NCBI GenBank assembly: GCA_963734065.1
Contig: CAVTFN010000004.1
Span: 496,001 to 560,000, forward strand
Origin: DATBLE01 sp963734065
Lineage (GTDB): Bacteria; Actinomycetota; Thermoleophilia; Gaiellales; Gaiellaceae
Direction: 5' to 3'
DNA length: 64,000 bases
Below the pieces are notes generated by a model. It was given only the letters and a program-made list of their open reading frames with translations. It did no database searches and had not been told where the DNA came from. The position numbers and the translations under genes are program-made. Below, piece after piece: positions 52,588 through 61,765 of the stretch (positions are counted from its first letter, which is position 1; each line of letters begins with the position of its first letter).

Positions 52588-53457
52588 ATGGCACGTGCCG
52601 CGGCAAAACGCCGGCCCCCTGCGCGTCGTCACGACCCGGGCCGGAAGCACAAGGACTCGAGCGGGCAGCGCTACGAGGACACCCTGTTCTTCAACAGGCT
52701 GCGCACGCACGCCAAGTGGGTGTTCGTCCTCCTGATCATCGTGTTCGCAGGCAGCTTCGTCTTCCTCGGGGTCGGCTCGTCCGGGCTCGGCCTCGGCGAC
52801 CTCTTCAACGGCATCACGGGAAGCGGCGGCAGCGGCCCCTCGATCAGCAAGGGGCTCGATGCCACCGCGAAGAACCCGAAGGACGCCCAGGCCTGGAAGA
52901 ACCTGGCGACCGCCTACGACGCGAAGGCGGACTACGCGTCGGCGGCGGCGGCGTGGCAGCAGTACACCCAGCTGCGGCCAAAGGACGCAGACGCCCTGAA
53001 TCTGTACGCGCAGGACCTCGGGCAGCAGCTCCAGATCCAGGGAACCGACGCGCAGAACCTCCAGCTCGCAGCCCAGCAGTATCAGCCCTCCACCTACGGG
53101 CCGCCCTCGACGTCCCCACTCGGCCGCGCGCTCGGCAGCCTCTCGGACCCGATCGGGCAGTCGGCGGGCACGTCGGCCGCGACGGCGTACCAGAACGCGC
53201 TCGTCGGGCTCCAGCAGACTGCCACCCAGCTCGTCGGCGCCTTCAAGAGCCTCGCCAGGCTCCAGCCGGCCGAGCCGACCGTGCGGCTCCAGCTCGCACA
53301 GGCCGCCGAGACTGCCGGCGATGCGACCACCGCGATCGCCGCCTACAAGCAGTTCATCAAGCTCGCGCCGGACGACGCGTCCGTGCCCCAGGCGAAGGCC
53401 CGGATCAAGACGCTCGAGAAGCAGCTCGCCGGCTCCTCTGCGACGACGCAGGGTTAG
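52588..53457 (+). CDS. TPR-repeat membrane protein
   Basis: A 289-residue protein: basic cytoplasmic N-terminus (about 1-42, rich in Arg/Lys/Pro), one transmembrane helix (WVFVLLIIVFAGSFVFLGVG, about 44-63), a Gly/Ser linker, then helical repeats of TPR type (ATAKNPKDAQAWKNLATAYDAKADYASAAAAWQQYTQLRPKDADALNLYA and a second copy near the C-terminus). Probably an extracytoplasmic scaffold; no enzymatic motif. A TAGGCT box (52570-52575) overlaps the previous stop. Confidence 0.82.
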   Translation: MARAAAKRRPPARRHDPGRKHKDSSGQRYEDTLFFNRLRTHAKWVFVLLIIVFAGSFVFLGVGSSGLGLGDLFNGITGSGGSGPSISKGLDATAKNPKDAQAWKNLATAYDAKADYASAAAAWQQYTQLRPKDADALNLYAQDLGQQLQIQGTDAQNLQLAAQQYQPSTYGPPSTSPLGRALGSLSDPIGQSAGTSAATAYQNALVGLQQTATQLVGAFKSLARLQPAEPTVRLQLAQAAETAGDATTAIAAYKQFIKLAPDDASVPQAKARIKTLEKQLAGSSATTQG

Positions 53458-53515
53458 ACTCCTCGCGCAGCGAGAGCGACTGCTCTTTCTCGTACCGCGA
53501 GCTCGAGGGGACGAC

Positions 53516-54319
53516 GTGAACTTCGACTTCAACCGGGGTCCGACACGCCGCCGCGCCTTCCTGTGGGCCGCGCTCGCGTCTGCCGTGCTCCTCACCGCCG
53601 GCTGCGGAACCGGCGGCCTGCAGGCCGGTCCCGCGGACAAGGCGAACGGCAAGCAGCTGTTCGTCGAGAAGTGCGGCTCCTGCCACACGCTCGCCGACGC
53701 CGGCACGCAAGGGAGGATCGGCCCGAACCTCGACGACGCGTTCTCCGGCCCCCGCGAGCAGGGCTTCGCCGAGTCGACCATCCGTAACGTCGTCCACGAC
53801 CAGATCCTCTTCCCGGTGACGAACCCGTCCGGCGTCGACGTCGGCAAGAACGGCGTCGAGCAAAAGGTGACCGGCATGCCGGCGAAGCTGGTCAGCGGCG
53901 ACGACGCGAACGACGTCGCAGCCTACGTCGCCTCCGTCGCCGGACTGCCGGCCGGGGGCGCCACGACCGGCGCGACCACCACCACCACCGCGCCTCCGCC
54001 GACGACGCAGACCACGACGACACAGGCGACGACGACCACGCAGACCACCACGACCACCGGCGGCGGAGGCGGGTCGGCGCTGGTCGCGCAAGGCAAGCAG
54101 GTGTTCGCGACCGCCGGCTGCACCAGCTGCCACACCCTGAAGGACGCCGGCTCGACCGGAACCGTCGGGCCGAACCTCGACGAGGCCAAGCCCCCGAAGT
54201 CCCTCGTCGTCGACCGTGTGACGAACGGCAAGAGCGTGATGCCGTCGTTCAAGGGCCAGCTGACGCCGCAGCAGATCGCCGCGGTCGCGGAGTACGTCTC
54301 GACCGTCGCCGGGCAGTAG
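53516..54319 (+). CDS. diheme c-type cytochrome lipoprotein with Thr-rich linker
   Basis: A 267-residue predicted lipoprotein. Signal peptide with Arg-rich start and TAGC lipobox (Cys ~28). Two cytochrome c domains: CGSCH (about residue 55) and CTSCH (about 203), each followed by a Met ligand candidate (GMPAKLVSG; SVMPSFKGQL). They are joined by a long Thr/Gln/Pro linker (about 150-185) and a Gly run. Probably an electron carrier on the outer face of the membrane, perhaps to the caa3 oxidase encoded nearby. GTG start with GAGGGG upstream. Confidence 0.88.
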   Translation: MNFDFNRGPTRRRAFLWAALASAVLLTAGCGTGGLQAGPADKANGKQLFVEKCGSCHTLADAGTQGRIGPNLDDAFSGPREQGFAESTIRNVVHDQILFPVTNPSGVDVGKNGVEQKVTGMPAKLVSGDDANDVAAYVASVAGLPAGGATTGATTTTTAPPPTTQTTTTQATTTTQTTTTTGGGGGSALVAQGKQVFATAGCTSCHTLKDAGSTGTVGPNLDEAKPPKSLVVDRVTNGKSVMPSFKGQLTPQQIAAVAEYVSTVAGQ

Positions 54320-54333
54320 CGCGATTCCGAGTA

Positions 54334-54417
54334 GGGACTGTCCCCGAAGGGGACTGTCCCTAAAGAAACGCAGCGAGCTCAGCCTGCCGGGTCAGACCCC
54401 CTGCGGGGGTCAGACCC
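54334..54417. repeat. intergenic pair of both repeat types
   Basis: GGGACTGTCCC at 54334-54344 and 54350-54360 flank CGAAG, then GGGTCAGACCCC (54389-54400) and GGGGGTCAGACCC (54405-54417) flank CTGC. Each pair makes a long hairpin. The second hairpin ends 5 nt before the -10 box of the next gene, so it occupies the -35 region. Confidence 0.78.
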
Positions 54418-54422
54418 TGGGA

Positions 54423-54428
54423 TACCCT
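54423..54428 (+). promoter_or_regulatory. leaderless -10 box of DUF1361 gene
   Basis: TACCCT, then GGACAC, then ATG at 54435. Confidence 0.55.
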
Positions 54429-54434
54429 GGACAC

Positions 54435-55136
54435 ATGGATCTGCGCACCCGCCGATCGCGCAACGAGCGGCTCGTCGTCCTCGCCGGGCTCGGCGTTGCG
54501 TCGGCGCTGTGCCTCGGGCTCGAGCTCGTTCGGGAGCACCGCTACGACGTGTACGACTTCCGGTTCCTGATCTGGAACCTGATCCTCGCCTGGATCCCGC
54601 TGCTGCTCGCGCTGCTCGTGTACGACCGCTACCGCCGCGGCCGGTCGCTGCTCGTGCTCGCGCCGGCGCTCGTGCTCTGGCTCCTCTTCCTGCCGAACGC
54701 GCCGTACATCGTCACCGACTTCGTCCACCTCTCCGCCGGCTCGCCCGCGCCGCTCTGGCTCGACGGCGTGGAGGTCTCGGCCTTCGCCTGGACGGGGATG
54801 CTGCTCGGCTTCGTCTCGCTGTACCTCGTGCACGCGGTCGCTCGGCACCGCCTCGGCGCCGTGGCGAGCTGGATCGGCGTCCTCTGCGTTCTCGGGCTCG
54901 TCGGTGTCGGCGTCTACCTGGGGCGGGTCAAGCGCTGGAACAGCTGGGACCTGCTCACGCAGCCGGGGGCGCGGCTCGCACAGCTGCATGCACACCTCGG
55001 AGATCCCGCCTCTCTGACCAGGGCCGTGGGGATCAGCCTGGCGGTGACGTGCCTGCTCGCGGCCGCCTATCTCGTCTTCTACGTGCTGATGGCCGTACGG
55101 CTCGACGCCCCGGCCACACGCCGGGCGCGCGACTAG
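54435..55136 (+). CDS. DUF1361 integral membrane protein
   Basis: A 233-residue protein with about six transmembrane segments. The signature YDFRFLIWNLILAWIPLLLAL and LLFLPNAPYIVTDFVHL identify DUF1361. Conserved polar residues at membrane boundaries (NAPYIVTD; WNSWDLL) are typical of the family, whose function is unknown. Monocistronic by position, with a leaderless -10 and convergent neighbour. Confidence 0.88.
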   Translation: MDLRTRRSRNERLVVLAGLGVASALCLGLELVREHRYDVYDFRFLIWNLILAWIPLLLALLVYDRYRRGRSLLVLAPALVLWLLFLPNAPYIVTDFVHLSAGSPAPLWLDGVEVSAFAWTGMLLGFVSLYLVHAVARHRLGAVASWIGVLCVLGLVGVGVYLGRVKRWNSWDLLTQPGARLAQLHAHLGDPASLTRAVGISLAVTCLLAAAYLVFYVLMAVRLDAPATRRARD

Positions 55137-55142
55137 CCCGCC

Positions 55143-55787
55143 TCAGTCGGGCACCGCCTCGGCCTCGAGGTCGACGACCACGTGCGTGATCGGCACCGCG
55201 AAGCGCTCGCGCGCCGACGTGACGACACCCTGCTCGAGCCAGTTCGATCGGCCGAGCGGGTGCGTGGAGATGACGATCAGGTCGGGGCCGAAGGTCCTGA
55301 GCGCGTCCTCGATCGCCTGCACCGGATCGGCGTCTCCCACCTCTCCGCGCGCCGGAATGCCCAGCCGCTCGAGCTCCGCGATGCTGCGGCCGAGACGGTC
55401 CTCGGCGGCGGCGCGTGCCTGGTCCTCATCCGACGTCCAGTGCCTGAGCTTGCTGTTCAGGGCCGGGCAGACGACCAGCACGCTCGCGCGGCCGCCCGCC
55501 ACCGCTTCCCGCACCGCCTCGCGCAGCGCCTCCCCGGCGACCGTCTCGTTCGCGACCACCAGGATGCGCTCCTCGTCGTCGCCGCGCGGGCGGGGCGCGA
55601 CCGCCGGCCGGTCCCGCGCCTCGCGCCGGAGGATCCACACCGCCACCGCAGCGGAGAGCACCACGAACACACCCAGCCCCCACCAGCGTCCCCCGGCGAC
55701 GGCCGCGATCGCGATCGCGCCGAAGTAGACGACCGCCCCGATCACGAGCCGGAAGGCGTCGGCTTCGCTACGGAACGGGTTCTTCAT
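55143..55787 (-). CDS. universal-stress-type protein with N-terminal membrane helices
   Basis: A 214-residue protein: two hydrophobic segments (LVIGAVVYFGAIAIAAVAG and WWGLGVFVVLSAAVAVWIL, about 10-48) and a soluble UspA-like domain from about residue 72 (ILVVANETVAGEALREAV ... VISTHPLGRSNWLEQGVV). The domain shares VANETVAG and STHP with the tandem Usp encoded downstream of ctaD, so they are paralogues. It lies 34 nt downstream of ctaE on the same strand. Confidence 0.85.
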   Translation of the reverse strand: MKNPFRSEADAFRLVIGAVVYFGAIAIAAVAGGRWWGLGVFVVLSAAVAVWILRREARDRPAVAPRPRGDDEERILVVANETVAGEALREAVREAVAGGRASVLVVCPALNSKLRHWTSDEDQARAAAEDRLGRSIAELERLGIPARGEVGDADPVQAIEDALRTFGPDLIVISTHPLGRSNWLEQGVVTSARERFAVPITHVVVDLEAEAVPD

Positions 55788-55821
55788 CCTGCGCCTCCTT
55801 CCCCGGGCGCCGGGTTTCCAC

Positions 55822-56427
55822 TCAGATGATGTAGACCGTGAAGTAGACGACGATCCACATTACGTCGACGAAGTGCCAGTAGATTCCGGCCAGCTCGACG
55901 CCGTGATGGTGCTCGGGCGAGTAGTGCCCGCGAAAGGCGCGGATGATCGTCACCAGCAGGATGGTGAGGCCGACGAACACATGGGCGCCGTGCAGTCCTG
56001 TCAGGCAGAAGAAGATGGTCGTGAACGCGTTGTCGCGGGGCGCGAACCCGATCCGCGCGTACTCGGTGATCTGGGTCGCGAGGAAGGTGAAGCCCATCAG
56101 GAAGGTCAGGACGAGCCCGGCCTTCAGCCCCGACCGCTCGCCGCGCTTGATCGAGGTCAGCGCCCAGTGCACCGTGAAGCTGGACGTGACCAGGATGGCC
56201 GTGTTCACCCCGGCCACGAAGACCGGCAGGTGGAAGCCGATCGGCGGCCAGTGCGGCGGGTTGTTGACGACACGGACGAAGAAGTAGGCCGTGAAGAACG
56301 ACCCGAACAGCATGACCTCGGACGCGATGAACATGAGCATCCCGAGGACGCGCGCATCGACGTTCGAGCTCGCGTTCGCGGCCGGCGGGCCGTGATGGTG
56401 ATCGTGGGCTTCTGCGTGCGCGCTCAT
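55822..56427 (-). CDS. ctaE: cytochrome c oxidase subunit III
   Basis: A 201-residue membrane subunit with about five helices. After a His-rich N-terminus (HAEAHDHHHGPP) the conserved GMLMFIASEVMLFGSFFTAYF, FTTIFFCLTGLHGAHVFVGL and the terminal YWHFVDVMWIVVYFTVYII match the family. It is 10 nt after the tandem Usp gene, so the oxidase operon here reads ctaC, ctaD, usp, ctaE, usp. Confidence 0.95.
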   Translation of the reverse strand: MSAHAEAHDHHHGPPAANASSNVDARVLGMLMFIASEVMLFGSFFTAYFFVRVVNNPPHWPPIGFHLPVFVAGVNTAILVTSSFTVHWALTSIKRGERSGLKAGLVLTFLMGFTFLATQITEYARIGFAPRDNAFTTIFFCLTGLHGAHVFVGLTILLVTIIRAFRGHYSPEHHHGVELAGIYWHFVDVMWIVVYFTVYII

Positions 56428-56436
56428 GCAATCCCT

Positions 56437-57282
56437 CTAGCCATTCCCGGCTCCGACGGGAATGGCAGGCTCGACCTCGACGTGCTCGACCGGCAGGCCG
56501 GTCGCGTCGCGCAGCCGCGTGATCACGTCCTTGCGCAGCCAGCTGGAGCGGGCCTCGCCGGGGAACGTCGAGACGATGATCTCGTCGACCCGCTCGTCGT
56601 GTACCGCCTGCATCGCAGCCGTGTACGGGTCCGGATGGGCGATCTGGCCGTGCGCGTCGATGCCCGCGCCCCGGAGCGCCGCCAGCGCGCGCCGCAGGCG
56701 GCGCTCCGCTTCGGGGTGGTCGTGCCGCGCCGGATCGCTCTGCGGGCAGATCAGCAGGAAGCTCGCCGGCGGGTCCTTGGCCGCACGGTCCTTGATCGAC
56801 TGCAGCAGGGTGTCGCCCAGCACCGTCTCGTTGGCGATCACAAGCACGTTCGCTTCCCCGCCCTCGCGGGAGAGGTCGACGACGACGTGCTCCACCGGAA
56901 TGCCGCCCGCCACCTTGCGGATCTGCTCGGGGACGTCACGCCGCAGCCATCCCGACTTCTGCTCGGGATGCGTCGAGACGACGATCTCGGTGACCGGCGG
57001 CTCGAGCTGGGCGAGCGCGTCACGAACGGCGTCGACCGGGTCGGCGTCGACGACGAAGCCGTCGGCCGCGATTCCCGCCTCGTGCAGGCCGGCGAGCGAC
57101 TTGTCGAGCCGGCGCCGCGCGGCCGCGCGGCGCGTGTCCTGGTAGACGACATAGCCCTCGCGCGGAGCGTTCACCGGGCAGACGACCGTCACCTGGAAGC
57201 CGGCCTCGGCGTGGCGCCGCACCGCCTCGGTCAGCTCCTTGCCGGCGACCGTCTCGTTCGCGATCACCAGGAGGTGGCTCAT
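56437..57282 (-). CDS. tandem universal-stress-type protein inside the oxidase operon
   Basis: A 281-residue soluble protein with two UspA-like domains, about 1-140 and 143-275. Both begin with the same LVIANETV sequence and both contain VSTHPEQKSGWLRRDV or VSTFPGEARSSWLRKDV, showing internal duplication. The glycine-rich ATP loop of ATP-binding Usps is not clear. Being placed between oxidase subunits I and III it may act in oxidase assembly or stress response, inferred from position only. Confidence 0.85.
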   Translation of the reverse strand: MSHLLVIANETVAGKELTEAVRRHAEAGFQVTVVCPVNAPREGYVVYQDTRRAAARRRLDKSLAGLHEAGIAADGFVVDADPVDAVRDALAQLEPPVTEIVVSTHPEQKSGWLRRDVPEQIRKVAGGIPVEHVVVDLSREGGEANVLVIANETVLGDTLLQSIKDRAAKDPPASFLLICPQSDPARHDHPEAERRLRRALAALRGAGIDAHGQIAHPDPYTAAMQAVHDERVDEIIVSTFPGEARSSWLRKDVITRLRDATGLPVEHVEVEPAIPVGAGNG

Positions 57283-57313
57283 CGGTCGCCCCCTGACCGA
57301 AGGCGAACGACGC

Positions 57314-59254
57314 TCAAGACTGGACCTCTTCGAGCTGCGTCGTCCGGTCGCCGTTGAAGACCGCGTGGCGCGCGTCGGGGACGCCGTACTCGTACGGGGT
57401 TCCGACCACCTGCGGGAGCTCGTCGAAGTTGAAGTACGGCGGCGGGGACGAGACTTGCCACTCGAGTGTCCGCGAGCGCCACGGGTTCGGGCCTGCGGCC
57501 GGGCCGCGCGCCCAGCTGACGATCATGTTGTAGAGGAACACGATGATCGACGCGCCCAGGAAGAACGACGAGATCGAGATCAGCATGTTCCAGTCGCCGA
57601 AGCGCGGGTCGTAGTCGGACACGCGGCGGGGCATTCCCTGCGTCCCCAGCCAGTGCATCGGGAAGAAGGTGACGTTGAACCCGACGAAGGTCATCCAGAA
57701 GTGGAGCTTCCCGAGCCGCTCGTTGAACATCCGGCCGGTCATCTTCGGGAACCAGTAGTAGATCCCGGCGAAGATCGTGAACAGCGAGCCGCCGAAGAGC
57801 ACGTAGTGGATGTGCGCGACGACGAAGTAGGTGTCGGAGACGTGGATATCGATCGGCACGGCGGCGAGGTAGATCCCGGAGAGCCCGCCGATCACGAACA
57901 TCGAGACAAAGCCGAGCGCGAACAGCATCGGCGTGTTGAAGTGGATCTTCCCCTCCCAGATCGTCGCCAGCCAGGAGAACACCTTGATCCCCGTCGGCAC
58001 GGCGATGATCATCGACGTGACCATCATCGGGATTCGCAGCCAGGGTGCGACGCCCGCGACGAACATGTGGTGCGCCCAGACCGAGAAGCCGAGCACGAGG
58101 ATCGCCATCAGCGACAGCGCCATCAGCCGGTAGCCGAAGATCGGCTTCCTGGCCATGGTGGATATGACCTCCGAGGCTATCCCGAACCCTGGCAACATCA
58201 TGATGTAGACGGCCGGGTGCGAGTAGAACCAGAAGATGTGCTGGTACCCGAGCACGTAGCCGCCCTCGGCCGCGTTGAAGAAGTTCGTGTGCATGATCCG
58301 GTCGAACATCACGAAGAACTGCGAGCCGGCGATGAACGGGGTGGCGATCACGACCAGGAGCGACGTGGTGAAGTTCGCCCACACCAGCAGCGGCATGCGC
58401 CAGAAGGTCATTCCCGGCGCGCGCATGGTGATGATCGTGACCAGGAAGTTGAGCGCGGTCATGATCGACGACGCGCCAGCCCACTGGACGCCCATGTTGA
58501 AGAAGACCTGTCCTAACGGCTGGTCGGTCGCGAGCGGCGCGTAGCTCGTCCAGCCCGTGGCGAAGGCACCGCCGGGGACGATGAAGCTGAGCAGCATCAT
58601 GAACCCGGCGATCGGCAGCAGCCAGTAGGACAGCGCGTTCAGCCGCGGGAACGCCATGTCCGGCGCGCCGATCATCAGCGGGATCACGTAGTTGCCGAGG
58701 CCGGCGAAGGCCGGGATCACGAACAGGAAGATCATCAGCGCGGCGTGCACCGAGACCAGGCCGTTGAAGGTCTGGTTGTCGACGAACTGCATGCCGGGCC
58801 GCGCGAGCTCGGCGCGGAACAGCATCGCCATCATCCCGCCGGCGACGAAGAAGAAGATCGTCGTGACCAGGTACTGGACGCCGATCACCTTGTGGTCGGT
58901 GTTCGGGCGGAAGTAGTCCTGCCACGTCCGGCCGCCGTGCGTCGAGTGGTCCTCCGGGATCGTGGGCGCGCCGCTCGCGTACCGGAGCCAGTAGTCGAAC
59001 GCGCCGAGGCCGGCGAGGAAGCCGATCGGCGCGGCGGTCAGCGTGGCGACCACGGTGATCACCGGCCAGCTGAAGAGCGGCTCCCAGCCCGCCCAGGCGC
59101 GGAAGATCAGGACGATCCCGCAGCCGATCCACCAGAACAGGCACGTCATCCACGCAGCCCGGATCCAGCCCGCCTTCAGGAAGTAGTCGCGCGCGGTCTT
59201 CGGCGCGTGCGGTGCTCCCACGGGGGCGTGCGGCTCGGCGACGGCGGTCGTCAC
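57314..59254 (-). CDS. ctaD: cytochrome c oxidase subunit I, A2-type
   Basis: Catalytic subunit of 646 residues, longer than usual because of an extra N-terminal helix pair (about 28-85). Heme ligands are in FNGLVSVHAALMIF and HIHYVLFGG; CuB histidines in YSHPAVY and AHHMF; the K-channel lysine in TGIKVFSW. The D-channel Glu of the common HPEVY is replaced (YSHPAVY), the hallmark of A2-type oxidases. GTG start overlaps the ctaC stop by GTGA. Confidence 0.96.
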   Translation of the reverse strand: MTTAVAEPHAPVGAPHAPKTARDYFLKAGWIRAAWMTCLFWWIGCGIVLIFRAWAGWEPLFSWPVITVVATLTAAPIGFLAGLGAFDYWLRYASGAPTIPEDHSTHGGRTWQDYFRPNTDHKVIGVQYLVTTIFFFVAGGMMAMLFRAELARPGMQFVDNQTFNGLVSVHAALMIFLFVIPAFAGLGNYVIPLMIGAPDMAFPRLNALSYWLLPIAGFMMLLSFIVPGGAFATGWTSYAPLATDQPLGQVFFNMGVQWAGASSIMTALNFLVTIITMRAPGMTFWRMPLLVWANFTTSLLVVIATPFIAGSQFFVMFDRIMHTNFFNAAEGGYVLGYQHIFWFYSHPAVYIMMLPGFGIASEVISTMARKPIFGYRLMALSLMAILVLGFSVWAHHMFVAGVAPWLRIPMMVTSMIIAVPTGIKVFSWLATIWEGKIHFNTPMLFALGFVSMFVIGGLSGIYLAAVPIDIHVSDTYFVVAHIHYVLFGGSLFTIFAGIYYWFPKMTGRMFNERLGKLHFWMTFVGFNVTFFPMHWLGTQGMPRRVSDYDPRFGDWNMLISISSFFLGASIIVFLYNMIVSWARGPAAGPNPWRSRTLEWQVSSPPPYFNFDELPQVVGTPYEYGVPDARHAVFNGDRTTQLEEVQS

Positions 59255-60267
59255 TGTCCTCCTCCCTTGCTCGAGGCGACCAAGAAGGTGACCAGGGCGT
59301 CGAGCTGATCGGCCGGCAGGGTCGAGAAGGACGGCATCAGGTTCTTCGGAAAGCCCGGCTGGACGTAGGCGTTCGGATCGACGATCGACTCTTTGACGAA
59401 GTCCTCGAGCGGCTTGCCCGCCTGCTTCGCGTACGCGGGGAGCTTATCGAGGTCGGGGCCGACCGTGCCCGTGGCGTTCGCCGCTTTCAGCGTGTGGCAG
59501 CTGGCGCAGCCGTTGCTCGTGAACACCGCCAGCCCGGCCTGGCCCGGCGGCCCCTTGGCGGCGTTCCGCTGCTCGTGCACCCAGGCCTGGAACGCCGCGG
59601 GCTTCATCACGATCGCGGACGTCCGCATCAGCGCGTGGCCGAACCCGCAGAGCTCGGTGCAGATCACGGGATAGGTGCCGACCTTGGTCGGCGTGATCAC
59701 GAGGCTCGTGTCCTGGCCGGGGAGGGCGTCCTGCTTCTGGCCGAACTCCGGAACCCAGAACGAGTGGATCACGTCGAGCGCGTGCAGGTGGAGCTTCACC
59801 GTCCGGTCGAGTGGCAGACGGAGCTGCGCCGAGGTCAGGTCACCCTGATCCGGGTACGCGAACGTCCAGGCGAACTGGCGGGCGATCACGGTCACGTTCA
59901 GGGGGTCCTTGCCGGCATCGTCGTTCTTGACGAGGGCGATGGCGGAGACGATCGAGATCGCCGTGACCAGGATCGCCGGCACCGCCGTCCAGACGATCTC
60001 GACGCCGGTATGGCCGTGGATCGGCGGCCCGTCGGAGTCGTCGTCCGGCTGCACGCGGAACTTGATCAGCGAGTACGCGATCACCGCGGCCACCAGCGCG
60101 AACACGGCGATGCAGATCCCCGTCGTGAACCAGAAGACGAAGTCGATCCGGTCCCGCTGCTTCGAGGCCACCGGCGGCAGCCACGGGATCAGCACCGCGA
60201 CCAGGGTGGCAGCGCCTCCGAACAGGATGCCCAGCCCCAGCAGCTGGAGAATCGAACCCCTACGCAC
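59251..60267 (-). CDS. ctaC: cytochrome c oxidase subunit II fused to cytochrome c (caa3 type)
   Basis: A 338-residue subunit II. Signal/first helix (about 8-28), second helix (~46-66), a CuA cupredoxin domain with CTELCGFGHALM (about 200-211), and a C-terminal cytochrome c domain with CASCH (~256) and methionine ligand in NLMPSFS. The covalent cytochrome domain makes this a caa3 oxidase that can accept electrons without a soluble cytochrome c. GTG start; TAGGCT lies 9 nt upstream. Confidence 0.95.
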   Translation of the reverse strand: MRRGSILQLLGLGILFGGAATLVAVLIPWLPPVASKQRDRIDFVFWFTTGICIAVFALVAAVIAYSLIKFRVQPDDDSDGPPIHGHTGVEIVWTAVPAILVTAISIVSAIALVKNDDAGKDPLNVTVIARQFAWTFAYPDQGDLTSAQLRLPLDRTVKLHLHALDVIHSFWVPEFGQKQDALPGQDTSLVITPTKVGTYPVICTELCGFGHALMRTSAIVMKPAAFQAWVHEQRNAAKGPPGQAGLAVFTSNGCASCHTLKAANATGTVGPDLDKLPAYAKQAGKPLEDFVKESIVDPNAYVQPGFPKNLMPSFSTLPADQLDALVTFLVASSKGGGQ

Positions 60268-60330
60268 GGACCATCGAGCCTAGTGAATTCCGGCCCGACG
60301 CGCGGACCGTACCCACGGCTCCGAAAAGAC

Positions 60331-60358
60331 GAGGGGGAGGGCTCTCGCCCTCCCCCTC
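60331..60358 (-). terminator. intrinsic terminator of the amino-acid-binding protein gene
   Basis: A 12-bp perfect stem, GAGGGGGAGGGC (60331-60342) and its complement (60347-60358), with loop TCTC. On the minus strand it is followed by GTCTTTT. It lies 24 nt after the stop of the upstream gene and before ctaC. The rest of the 60268-60382 gap has only the ctaC upstream region. Confidence 0.85.
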
Positions 60359-60382
60359 GGGATACGACGTCGGTGGTCGGAC

Positions 60383-61690
60383 CTACGCCTTCTTGACCAG
60401 GGAGTTTGGTGGGTACAGCACCGCGAAATCGGTGCTCTTTCCGGCCTTGATCCGGTAGATCGCGACCGGGCCGCCCTGAACGTCGCCCTGGGCATTGAAC
60501 TTGACCGTCCCGGTGATGCTGTTGGTCAGGTTGGTCTTGAGGATCTGCTGCACGACGCTGGCGCGAGTTCCGTTCGACTTCGAGATCGCGTTCAGCATCA
60601 CGACCATGGCCTGCGCGGCATAGACCGCGTACGGATCCGGAGGCGTGCCGTGCAACTGCTTCGTGAACGCCGCGAGGAACGCCTTGCCCGCACCCTTCAG
60701 CTTCGAGTTCGGAACACCCGCGACACTGACGTACGCACCCTCGGCGGCCGCACCCGCACCCTGGGCCACAGCCGAGATCGGCGTGAAACCGTCGGGGAGG
60801 ATCAGTTTGACCTTCGGACCAAGCGTCGACCGCATGTCCTTGATCAGCTTTCCGCCGTTCTCGCAGACCAGGCCTCCGATGTAGAGAGCGTCTGCGCCGG
60901 TGCCCTTGATCTTCGTGGCGAGCGCCGTGTAGTCCGACGCCTTGGGGTCAAAGGCGGAGAACCCTGTGACCTTGATCTTCAGGAGGTTCACAGAGTTGCG
61001 CGTGTTCGTGGCGACGCCGAGACCGTAGGCCTCCTTGTCGTTCAGGATGTATACCTTCTTGACGCCGAGCCGCTTCATGAGCATTGCGTCTGCAGCGCCC
61101 TGATATTGGTCCTGGGCCACTACGCGGGCGTAGTTCCGCTTGCCGGTGGGGTAGTACTTGGTCGGCTCGCCAGGGGCGGTTCCAGGTCCGGCAGTGGTCA
61201 GGCCGGTGTATGTGTTGGCCGGGCTGACCATTCCAACCGGCCCGCCCGGGGCGCGGTTGAGGATGGGCACGATGATCTCGGAGCAGCCCGAGTTGAACGT
61301 CCCGACCACGCCGATCACGCTCGAGTTACGGGCGTAGGCGTTGCCGTTCTGGGAGCACTTGGCCGAGTCCCACTTGCCCGCCTGAGCGGTCGAGTCGTCG
61401 CAGTCCTGGAATCCGACCGTGTAGGCGCCAGCCTTCCAGTGCGCTCCGCTCATGACGAACTGCTCTGCCTGCGTCATCTGGTTCGACTGCGACCGCTGCG
61501 CACCCTGGCGAGGCAGGTCGGAGGCGATGACGAACTTCGGTGTCCCCGAGCCCTTGTAGACCAGCGGGGCGCACGACGATGACGGGAGCGGAGTTGCCTG
61601 CTTCTTGCTCGTCCCGCCGGAACCGACAGTCGCGAGCACCAGCGTTCCGACCACTGCGATCGAGAGCGCTGCGAGAAGACGCTTCGTCAC
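60383..61690 (-). CDS. branched-chain amino acid-type ABC transporter substrate-binding protein
   Basis: A 435-residue exported receptor of the LivJ/LivK family (periplasmic binding fold type 1). A Sec signal peptide (about 1-26) lacks a lipobox cysteine. Visible are NSSVIGVVGTFNSGCSEIIVPILN, VVAQDQYQGAADAMLMKRLGVKKVYILNDKEAYGLG and SDYTALATKIKGTGADALYIGG. GTG start with AAGGAGGAGGAGG, a very strong ribosome-binding site. Its own terminator follows and no permease genes are adjacent, so it is a stand-alone receptor. Confidence 0.92.
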   Translation of the reverse strand: MTKRLLAALSIAVVGTLVLATVGSGGTSKKQATPLPSSSCAPLVYKGSGTPKFVIASDLPRQGAQRSQSNQMTQAEQFVMSGAHWKAGAYTVGFQDCDDSTAQAGKWDSAKCSQNGNAYARNSSVIGVVGTFNSGCSEIIVPILNRAPGGPVGMVSPANTYTGLTTAGPGTAPGEPTKYYPTGKRNYARVVAQDQYQGAADAMLMKRLGVKKVYILNDKEAYGLGVATNTRNSVNLLKIKVTGFSAFDPKASDYTALATKIKGTGADALYIGGLVCENGGKLIKDMRSTLGPKVKLILPDGFTPISAVAQGAGAAAEGAYVSVAGVPNSKLKGAGKAFLAAFTKQLHGTPPDPYAVYAAQAMVVMLNAISKSNGTRASVVQQILKTNLTNSITGTVKFNAQGDVQGGPVAIYRIKAGKSTDFAVLYPPNSLVKKA

Positions 61691-61765
61691 TCCAACCTCC
61701 TCCTCCTTGTTTGTCGCTCGCTTTCCCTACGAGCCCGGTCAGTATCGAGTGAAGCGCTGCGCGTT

